A stretch of 64,000 nucleotides of DNA from assembly GCA_033875255.1 (NCBI GenBank), contig JAWZSN010000016.1, positions 62,001 to 126,000 on the forward strand. The letters run 5' to 3'. The notes beneath the pieces are model-generated. The model saw nothing but the letters and a program-made list of their open reading frames with translations. It made no database searches and had not been told where the DNA came from. Below, piece after piece: positions 1 through 6,594 of this stretch. How positions within the stretch are numbered: the first letter of the stretch is position 1; each line of letters begins with the position of its first letter. The translations under genes and the position numbers were made by a program. The DNA comes from Marinimicrococcus sp033875255 (GTDB lineage Bacteria > Pseudomonadota > Alphaproteobacteria > Geminicoccales > Geminicoccaceae).

Positions 1-5
1 GGCTC

Positions 6-575
6 TTGAGCGAGCTCCTGGTCGGCATCGACGAGGTGGGACGCGGCCCGCTGGCCGGCCCCGTGGTGGCAGCCGCGGTGATCCTGCGCGAGCCCGTCGA
101 GGGCCTGGCCGACAGCAAGACACTGAGCGCCGCCCGCCGCCTCGTGCTGGCAGCGGCGATCCGCGAGAACGCCTGGATCGGCATCGGTGCGGCCTCCGTG
201 CCCGAGATCGAGCGCATCAACATCCTCCAGGCGACCTTCCTTGCGATGCGCCGCGCCCTGGCACGGCTGCCGGTGCAGGCGACCCGCTGCGTGATCGACG
301 GCAACAAGGCGCCGCCGCTGGGCCTGCCGACCGAATGCGTGGTGGGCGGCGACGCCATCGTGCCGGCGATCAGCGCCGCCTCGATCGTCGCCAAGGTGAC
401 CCGCGACCGGCTCATGCACCGCCTCGCCCTGCGCCATCCCGGCTACGGCTTCGAGCGCAATGTCGGCTACGGCACCCGCGAGCACCTGGACGCGCTGGGC
501 CGGCTCGGCCCCACCGGTCACCATCGCCGCGGCTTTGCCCCGGTGGCCCGGCTGTGTCTCGCCGCGGGCGCTTGA
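6..575 (+). CDS. rnhB: Ribonuclease HII
   Basis: Endonuclease that cuts the RNA strand of RNA-DNA hybrids and excises single ribonucleotides from DNA in the cytoplasm. The N-terminus carries the type 2 RNase H signature DEVGRGPLAGP at residues 9-19, whose Asp and Glu bind the catalytic metal. A later GGDAIVPAISAASIVAKVTRD block holds the remaining acidic residues, and a YGTREH motif follows. At 189 aa it is near the usual family length. The TTG at 6 is the first visible start, but the frame is open to the window edge, so a few residues may be missing upstream. It converges on the unknown gene at 599-1168. Confidence 0.93.
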   Translation: MSELLVGIDEVGRGPLAGPVVAAAVILREPVEGLADSKTLSAARRLVLAAAIRENAWIGIGAASVPEIERINILQATFLAMRRALARLPVQATRCVIDGNKAPPLGLPTECVVGGDAIVPAISAASIVAKVTRDRLMHRLALRHPGYGFERNVGYGTREHLDALGRLGPTGHHRRGFAPVARLCLAAGA

Positions 576-598
576 GCCCGGCCCGGCATCCGGGCTCC

Positions 599-1168
599 TC
601 ACGGCGGGCCGAGCATGGCTCTCCACAAGGCGTCGCGGGCGAGGAAGCTCTCGGCGGAGTCGCTTGGACAGGCGGCCAGAAAGAAGAGGGCGTAGCCCGG
701 CAGCTTCTCCAGATGCTCCTGCAGCCTCACCTCCTCATGCTCGGCGATCCAGACGACGGCGGTCTCCTGCCGCTCGGGAGAGCGGGCGAGAAGGCAGGTG
801 AGCGCCTGCTCCACGCCGCGAACCGCCGGCAGCTCGTCGAGCAGCAGCAGGACCGCGGCCAGCAGCGCCCCGCAATAGCCGGCATAAAGCGCTACCGGCC
901 CCTCGGGTCCGAGGATGCCGGCGTGGCGGTTGACCACCGCCGTCACCGTCTCCGGGCTCAGCCGGACGCGCGCCTCGGCGAGCAGGAACTCGTCGAGATG
1001 CTTGGCCCTGTCGGCCCAGGTGAGATATTCGAGGTGCCGCGCGAGATCGCGGGCCCTGGCGAGGGCGGCGTCCCCCTCGTCCGGCAGGCTGGCGCAGAGG
1101 AGATCGCGAGCGGCGCTCTCCGTTCCGATCATGGCCGTGACCGCAGCGGGATGCGGTGCCACCGGCAC
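599..1168 (-). CDS. Hypothetical protein, unrecognised family
   Basis: I do not recognise this 189-aa protein. It is acidic, Leu/Ala-rich and predicted mostly helical. A stretch of about 20 residues near position 95 (GYCGALLAAVLLLLDELP) is hydrophobic but interrupted by acidic residues, so it is more likely a buried helix than a membrane span. No signal peptide is visible. GTG 1168 and ATG 1132 are both possible starts and neither has a convincing Shine-Dalgarno sequence. It lies alone between convergent rnhB and divergent mutS. The codon bias fits the neighbours, and the opposite strand shows no recognisable protein, so I accept it as a real gene with modest confidence. Confidence 0.6.
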   Translation of the reverse strand: MPVAPHPAAVTAMIGTESAARDLLCASLPDEGDAALARARDLARHLEYLTWADRAKHLDEFLLAEARVRLSPETVTAVVNRHAGILGPEGPVALYAGYCGALLAAVLLLLDELPAVRGVEQALTCLLARSPERQETAVVWIAEHEEVRLQEHLEKLPGYALFFLAACPSDSAESFLARDALWRAMLGPP

Positions 1169-1281
1169 GGGTCGGGCGCGTCGTCACGCATCGCCGGCCT
1201 CTCCTCGCCTGCGCGATCGGCCTGGCGTCGCAACCGCCGAAACGGCGGGAGAACGCAGGCCCGTCCCATTCAAGTTAACTC

Positions 1282-3993
1282 GTGTTGAGAGACGAGACAA
1301 TATTGCGCTCAACCGAAACACATCAAACGCTGCAGTCGGGACCAGACAGCGCGGCCTCGCGGTCGCAGACCAGCCCGATGATCGCCCAGTATCAGACGCT
1401 CAAGGCGGCCCACCGGGACGCCCTGCTGTTCTTCCGTATGGGCGATTTCTACGAGCTTTTCTTCGAGGACGCGGTCGCGGCCGCCGAGGCCCTCGACATC
1501 GCGCTCACCAAGCGCGGCAAGCACCAGGGCGAGGACATCCCGATGTGCGGGGTGCCGGTGCATATCGCCGAATCCTATCTGCACCGGCTGATCCGCAAGG
1601 GATTCCGCGTCGCCGTGTGCGAGCAGCTCGAGGATCCGGCCGAGGCCAGGAAGCGCCCGGGCAAGAGCATCGTGCGGCGCGACGTGGTCAGGATCGTCAC
1701 TCCGGGCACGCTCACCGAGGACAGCCTGCTCGACGCCGGCCGGCACAATTATCTGGCGGCGATCGCACGGGTCCAGGGCGGCCACGCTTGTGCCTGGGTC
1801 GACATCTCGACCGGCAACTTCGAGACCGAGGCCATCGAGGCGGCCGGGCTGCCGGCGCTGCTGGCGCGTATCGATCCGGGCGAGATCATCCTCTCCGAGC
1901 GGCTTTTGGCCGATGGTGAGCTGCGGACGCTCCTTGGCGACTGGCAGGACCGCCTGACCCCGGCCCGCGACACCAGCTTCGAGAGCAGCGCAGCCGAGGC
2001 GCGCCTCTCGGCCTTCTACGGCGTTCAGGCCCTCGACGCGTTCGGCGCCTTCGGCCGGGCCGAGATCGCCGCTGCCGGCGCGCTGCTCGACTATGTCGAG
2101 CTCACCCAGAAGGGCTCGCTGCCGCGGCTCTCCCGGCCGCGGCGGATCGAGCCTGCCCGGGTGCTGCGGCTCGACCCGGCGACCCGGCGCAATCTCGAGC
2201 TTTCCCAGACCCTCGCCGGCGAGCGCGAGGGCAGCCTCCTTGCCGCCATCGACCGCACCGTCACCAGCGCCGGCGCGCGGCTCCTGGCCGAGCGCCTGGC
2301 AGCACCGCTGGTCGATGCCGCGGCCATCCGCCGCCGGCTCGACCAGCTCGAGGCTTTCGCCGAGGATTCCGAGCGCCGTGCCAAGGTGCGCGAGCTGCTG
2401 CGTCGCTGCCCCGATCTGGAGCGCGCTCTCTCGCGCCTCTCCTTGCGCCGCGGCGGGCCGCGCGATCTCGTGATGGTGGCCCAGGCGCTGGAGCGCGCCT
2501 CGTCCATCCGGGCGCTGCTCGACCCTGCCGCACCGGTCCTGGCCGAGTTCGCCGCGGCGCTTCCCGCGGCAAGCCCGCTTGCCGCACGGCTGGCGGCGAC
2601 GCTGGTGGAGGAGCCGCCGCTGCTGGCGCGCGACGGCGGGCTGGTGCGCGACGGCGTGCATGAGGAGCTGGGCCAGCTGCGCGAGCTTCGCGATCAGGCG
2701 CGCCGCCACATCGCGGCACTGGAGGCGCGCTACCGGGAGAGCACCGGCATCGCCTCGCTCAAGATCCGCCACAACAACATGCTGGGCTATTATGTCGAGG
2801 TCACCGCCGTGCATCGTGCCAGGGTGCCGGCCGACTTCGTGCAGCGGCAGAGCATGTCCAACGCCACGCGCTTCGCAACCGCCGAGCTTTCCGAGCTGGA
2901 AAGCCGCATCGCCACCGCCGCCGAGCGGGCGCTGGCGCTGGAGCTGGCTCTCTTCGAGGAGCTGTGCCAGGCGGTGCTGGCCGAGGCCGAGGAGATCGCC
3001 GTCACCGCGCGCCGGCTGGCCGGGCTCGACGTGGCGGCGGGCCTGGCGGAGCTTGCCGTGGCCGGGCGCTGGGTGCGCCCGGCGATCGACGAGGGGCTGC
3101 GGCTCTCGATCGAGGGCGGGCGCCATCCGGTGGTCGAGCAGGCCCTGGCGCGCGAGCGCAAGCCCTTCGTGCCCAACGATCTGGAGGTCGAGGAGGGCTC
3201 CCGCCTGTGGCTGCTGACCGGCCCGAACATGGCCGGCAAGAGCACCTTCTTGCGCCAGAACGCGCTCATCGTGATCCTTGCCCAGATGGGCAGCTTCGTG
3301 CCGGCGACGGCGGCGGAGGTCGGGCTGGTCGACCGTCTGTTCTCGCGGGTGGGGGCGGCCGACGATCTGGCGCGCGGCCGCTCGACCTTCATGGTCGAGA
3401 TGGTCGAGACCGCCACCATCCTGAACCAGGCGGGTCCCAGGAGCTTCGTGATCCTCGACGAGATCGGCCGGGGCACGGCCACCTATGACGGGCTCTCGCT
3501 GGCCTGGGCGGTGGTCGAGCACCTGCACGAGATCAACCGCTGCCGCGGCCTCTTCGCCACCCATTACCACGAGCTCACCGCGCTCGCCTCCAAGCTCGAG
3601 GCGCTCAGCACCCATACCATGCGGGTCAAGGAGTGGCAGGGCGAGGTGGTGTTCCTGCACGAGGTCGGCAGCGGCACCGCCGACCGCTCCTACGGAATCC
3701 ACGTGGCCAAGCTGGCGGGCCTGCCCGAGCTGGTGATCGAGCGGGCGGGCGAGGTCCTCAAGCGGCTCGAGGCCGGCGAGGCGCGCTCGGCACCGGCCGA
3801 GCTGGCCGACGACCTGCCGCTGTTCGCCGCCGCGCTGCGCCCGCCGGCCCCGGCTGCCGCTCCGCCCGCCTCGCCGGTGGTCGAGCTTCTGGGGCAGGTG
3901 AGCCCCGACGATCTGACGCCCCGCGAGGCCCTGGAGCTGGTATACCGGCTCAAGAGGCTCCATGCGGCCGACGGGCAGGGAGGTCGGAAGTGA
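1282..3993 (+). CDS. mutS: DNA mismatch repair protein MutS
   Basis: ATP-dependent mismatch recognition protein of methyl-independent or MutL-coupled repair. The mismatch-binding N-terminus is clear: FFRMGDFYELFFEDA contains the Phe-x-Glu wedge motif. The connector, lever and clamp domains follow, then the ABC-type ATPase with Walker A GPNMAGKST at residues 647-655 and Walker B VILDEIGRGTATYDG. The C-terminus ends in a small helix-turn-helix dimer region. At 903 aa from GTG 1282 it is slightly long. ATG 1378 (MIAQYQTLKAAH, 871 aa) aligns better with typical MutS N-termini, so the start is uncertain. The stop overlaps the next gene by 4 bp. Confidence 0.97.
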   Translation: MLRDETILRSTETHQTLQSGPDSAASRSQTSPMIAQYQTLKAAHRDALLFFRMGDFYELFFEDAVAAAEALDIALTKRGKHQGEDIPMCGVPVHIAESYLHRLIRKGFRVAVCEQLEDPAEARKRPGKSIVRRDVVRIVTPGTLTEDSLLDAGRHNYLAAIARVQGGHACAWVDISTGNFETEAIEAAGLPALLARIDPGEIILSERLLADGELRTLLGDWQDRLTPARDTSFESSAAEARLSAFYGVQALDAFGAFGRAEIAAAGALLDYVELTQKGSLPRLSRPRRIEPARVLRLDPATRRNLELSQTLAGEREGSLLAAIDRTVTSAGARLLAERLAAPLVDAAAIRRRLDQLEAFAEDSERRAKVRELLRRCPDLERALSRLSLRRGGPRDLVMVAQALERASSIRALLDPAAPVLAEFAAALPAASPLAARLAATLVEEPPLLARDGGLVRDGVHEELGQLRELRDQARRHIAALEARYRESTGIASLKIRHNNMLGYYVEVTAVHRARVPADFVQRQSMSNATRFATAELSELESRIATAAERALALELALFEELCQAVLAEAEEIAVTARRLAGLDVAAGLAELAVAGRWVRPAIDEGLRLSIEGGRHPVVEQALARERKPFVPNDLEVEEGSRLWLLTGPNMAGKSTFLRQNALIVILAQMGSFVPATAAEVGLVDRLFSRVGAADDLARGRSTFMVEMVETATILNQAGPRSFVILDEIGRGTATYDGLSLAWAVVEHLHEINRCRGLFATHYHELTALASKLEALSTHTMRVKEWQGEVVFLHEVGSGTADRSYGIHVAKLAGLPELVIERAGEVLKRLEAGEARSAPAELADDLPLFAAALRPPAPAAAPPASPVVELLGQVSPDDLTPREALELVYRLKRLHAADGQGGRK

Positions 3994-4955
3994 CAGCAAC
4001 GCTCGGGCGCCGCCGGATCCTGCAGGGTGCAGCCGGGCTCGCCGCCCTGGGTTTTCCTTCCGCCGCCCTCGCCGGCGAGCCGCCGGTCGAGCTGCGGCGG
4101 CAGGACGGCACGCCCTCGTGCGTGCGCGAGGTCTGGCGCGCCGATCCGGGGCTCCGCGATCTGGGCAAGCCCGGCACCCGGTTCTTCGCCGAGCATTGGG
4201 GGACGGAGGTTCGCGGCGACGTCGACGCCCTGCGCGTGGCGCCCGCCCCCGACGGCCTGCCGGCGGTCGAGCGGCGGGTCCGCGCCGGCACCGTGGAGGG
4301 CTTCGTCGTGTGGGGCGACCAGCTCGGCCGGCCGGGCGCCCAGGCGGCGCGCGCCTCCGTCGACATCTGGTGGGAGGCCGGCTTTCGCTACCCGCGCGAG
4401 TTCACCGGCGGCAAGCTGGCGCTGGGCCTGTGGGGTGGCGAGATCACCGAGGCCGGCACACCGGCCGATGCGCAGCCGGGCTGGTACGACGTGCTGATGC
4501 TCCACGGCCGGCCCCACAACGAGGTCGGTGCGGGCATCGGGCTCTACTCCTACCATCTCAACCGCCGCGAGCCGGTGAGTGGCGGCGCCCAGTACGGCCA
4601 GGGCATGATCGGCGAGGAGGTGTCGATCCCGACGGGTCGCTGGGTCCGCGTCGAGCACGAGATCATCCTCGACCGGCCGGGCCGGACCGACGGCGTCACG
4701 CGCCTGCGTATCGACGGCCGGCTGGTGCTCGAGCGGTTCAAGATCACCTTCCGGCGCGACTTCCGCTGGGGCATCCGCGGCATCCACCTGCTCGACATGT
4801 GGGGCGGCCGCCCCGAGGACCCGCGCAACCAGTCGCCCCGCGACCAGCGCATCTGGTACCGCGACTGGCGCTTGTGGGCAGGCGGCGGCGAGCCCTGCGG
4901 CCTGCCCCCCGCCGAGAAGCTGCCCGCCATGCGCCCCGCCGGCGAGCGAGGCTAG
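3990..4955 (+). CDS. Tat-exported polysaccharide lyase (PL14-like) protein
   Basis: A 321-aa exported protein that starts at GTG 3990, overlapping the mutS stop (GTGA). The N-terminus GRRRILQGAAGLAALGF followed by AALA is a twin-arginine signal with a likely cleavage near residue 28. The mature part has the look of the polysaccharide lyase 14 / concanavalin-like fold. It includes a GGKLALGLWGG segment, an aromatic-rich core with HGRPHNEVG, an EEVSIPTGRWVRVEHEI strand pair and a terminal WYRDWRLW. Family knowledge suggests beta-elimination of uronate polysaccharides in the periplasm, but I cannot assign a substrate. A lyase product could feed the KDG genes at 13.5-16.1 kb; that link is inference. 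Confidence 0.6.
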   Translation: MTATLGRRRILQGAAGLAALGFPSAALAGEPPVELRRQDGTPSCVREVWRADPGLRDLGKPGTRFFAEHWGTEVRGDVDALRVAPAPDGLPAVERRVRAGTVEGFVVWGDQLGRPGAQAARASVDIWWEAGFRYPREFTGGKLALGLWGGEITEAGTPADAQPGWYDVLMLHGRPHNEVGAGIGLYSYHLNRREPVSGGAQYGQGMIGEEVSIPTGRWVRVEHEIILDRPGRTDGVTRLRIDGRLVLERFKITFRRDFRWGIRGIHLLDMWGGRPEDPRNQSPRDQRIWYRDWRLWAGGGEPCGLPPAEKLPAMRPAGERG

Positions 4956-5002
4956 GAGCGGTTCGCGAGCGGCCGATATGCTGCGCCGCAGACGAGGGCC
5001 GC

Positions 5003-5019
5003 CGACCGCGCTGCGGTCG
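5003..5019 (+). other. Perfect short stem-loop after the lyase-like gene
   Basis: CGACCGC at 5003-5009 pairs with GCGGTCG at 5013-5019 around a 3-nt loop, 48 bp after the lyase-like stop and just before the repeat array. There is no T-tract, so a classical terminator is not shown. It may be an intrinsic pause or Rho-assisted 3' end. Confidence 0.35.
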
Positions 5020-5061
5020 TGGATATTGATGCCAGGAGACGGCGCTGGTCCTTGCCGATGG

Positions 5062-6336
5062 AGCCGCGCAAGGCGCTGCGCGCGGCTGACTCCTCTCTTC
5101 TGGTCGTGTGGCCGCGGGCGGAACATTTAACCCTGCTTTGCCCCGGCGCGGCAGCCATCTCCAGCGTTCACCCGCCCTCAACCTTCCCTCAGCTATTCTC
5201 GCGGATGGTGGAGAAGGTGCGCCCCGAAGGTGCTGCGGCGGCGGAGTCCCATCCCAGCAGGATCGCCGGGAGAGATGAAGATCTCGTGAACGGGTCGACG
5301 CCGACGCCGGCTCCCGCCGACGAAGCCGCGCAAGGCGCTGCGCCCGGCTGGCTCCTCTCTTCTGGTCGTGCGGCCGCGGGCGGAACATCTGGCCCTGTTT
5401 TGCCGGGGGGAGGAAGCCATCGCCGCCGTTCACCCGCCCTCAACCTTCCCTCAGCTATTCTCGCGGATGGTGGAGAAGGCGCGCCCCGAAGGTGCTGCGG
5501 CGGCGGAGTCCCATCCCAGCAGGATCGCCGGGAGAGATGACTATCTCGTGAACGGGTCGACGCCGACGCCAGCCCCCGCCGACGGAGCCGCGCAAGGCGC
5601 TGCGCGCGGCTGGCTCCTCTCTCCTGGTCGTGCGGCCGCGGCCGGAACATCTGGCCCTGTTTTGCCCCGACGCGGAAGCCATCTCCGCCGTTCACCCGCC
5701 CTCAACCTTCCCTCAGGCATCCTCGCGGATGGTGGAGAAGGTGCGCCCCGGAGGCGAAATGGCGGCAGAGTCCCACCCCAGCAGGATCGCCGGAAGAGAT
5801 GAAGAACCCGTGAACAGGCCGACGCCGACGCCGGGTCCCCGCCGACGAAGCCGCGCAAGGCGCTGCGCGCGGCTGGCTCCTCTCTCCTGGTCGTGTGGCC
5901 GCGGCCGGAACACTTGGCCCTGTTTCGCCCCGGCGCGGCAGCCAGCTCCGCCCTTCACCGGTCCTCAACTTTCCCTCAGCTATTCTCGCGGATGGTGGAG
6001 TAGGCGCGCCCCGGAGGTGCTGCGGCGGCGGAGTCCCACACCAGCAGGATCGCCGGAAGAGATGAAGATCCGGTGAACGGGCCGACGTCGACGCGGGTCG
6101 CCGCCGCCGGGACCGAGCAAGGCGCTGTGGGCGGCTGGCTCCTCTCTCCTGGTCGTGTGGCCGCGGCCGAAACACTTGGCCCTGTTTCGCCCCGGCGTGG
6201 CAGCCATCTCCGCCCTTCACCGGTCCTCAACCTTCCCTCAGCTGTTCTCGCGGATGCTGGGGGAGGCGCGCCCCGAAGGTGCTGCGGCGGCGGAGTCCCA
6301 CCCCAGCAGGATCACCGGAAGAGATGAAGATCCGGT
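5062..6336. repeat. Five-copy 262-bp tandem repeat array
   Basis: Head-to-tail repeats whose equivalent positions are 5062, 5324, 5586, 5849 and about 6111, giving spacings of 262, 262, 263 and 262 bp. The last unit lacks its final ~37 bp. About 25 bp before 5062 resemble that missing part. Each unit runs through the inverted repeat AGCCGCGC...GCGCGGCT (perfect in units 1, 3 and 4; one mismatch in unit 2; degraded in unit 5), a GGTCGTG(T/C)GGCCGCGG segment, CCTCAACCTTCCCTCAGCT, TCTCGCGGATG and GAGTCCCA, ending with GAGATGAAGA. Units 1-3 share a TTCACCCGCCCTCAAC variant and units 4-5 a TTCACCGGTCCTCAAC variant, pointing to stepwise local duplication. The period is not a multiple of three, so no reading frame repeats in register. 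I see no gene in 4956-6594. Confidence 0.93.
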
Positions 6337-6378
6337 TTACCCTCATCGCTATCAACTGACAGGAAAACGAGAAGAGAA

Positions 6379-6398
6379 AGCCGCGCGCAGCGCCTTGC
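6379..6398 (-). repeat. Inverted 20-bp copy of the array stem-loop
   Basis: The sequence AGCCGCGCGCAGCGCCTTGC at 6379-6398 is the reverse complement of most of the stem-loop that opens each 262-bp unit. It sits about 43 bp beyond the right edge of the array. The right flank therefore carries the element in opposite orientation, and the rest of the unit is absent there. Confidence 0.75.
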
Positions 6399-6440
6399 CC
6401 GGGTCCGTCTTCGCGAGCCGGTCCCGGTCGTTTGCCGCGT

Positions 6441-6460
6441 TTTCGCCGCTCGTGGCGAAA
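6441..6460. other. Stem-loop downstream of the repeat array
   Basis: TTTCGCC at 6441-6447 pairs perfectly with GGCGAAA at 6454-6460 around a 6-nt loop. No T-tract follows on the plus strand. It lies in the upstream region of the dehydrogenase gene and could be a transcript end or leader structure. Confidence 0.35.
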
Positions 6461-6529
6461 GGGCCGGTGAGGAGGACGCTTCCTTGGGCCTGGCGCCGGT
6501 GCGCCCCGTGCCGCCTCGCTCTTGTTGCC

Positions 6530-6570
6530 TTGTCGCCCGTTGCTCTCTTCTATGGGCGAGCGACAACGGG
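6530..6570 (+). promoter_or_regulatory. Two mutually exclusive leader hairpins
   Basis: TTGTCGC (6530-6536) can pair with GCGACAA (6560-6566), and CCCGTTG (6536-6542) can pair with CAACGGG (6564-6570). The two 7-bp stems share bases on both arms, so only one can form at a time. They end 11 bases before the GGAGGGG ribosome binding site of the dehydrogenase gene at 6595. This geometry resembles a leader switch, but no known riboswitch family was recognised. Confidence 0.35.
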
Positions 6571-6594
6571 ACGAGCGACTGGAGGGGACAGCGC

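Noticed and set aside
1169..1281. Possible riboswitch or sRNA upstream of mutS
   Set aside because: No conserved fold or recognisable motif was seen.
1309..3999. Long antisense frame opposite mutS
   Set aside because: High GC removes stop codons from most frames; the antisense protein has no recognisable domain, while mutS is complete.
5193..6207. 75-codon minus-strand frames repeated in three of the five array units
   Set aside because: They follow directly from the repeat, differ by many amino-acid-changing substitutions, and fail in other units because the period is not a multiple of three. No ribosome site pattern is preserved.
4956..6594. tRNA, insertion sequence or prophage remnant in the gene-free stretch
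   Set aside because: No cloverleaf, transposase motif, target-site duplication or phage gene was found; the repeat array is the only structure.
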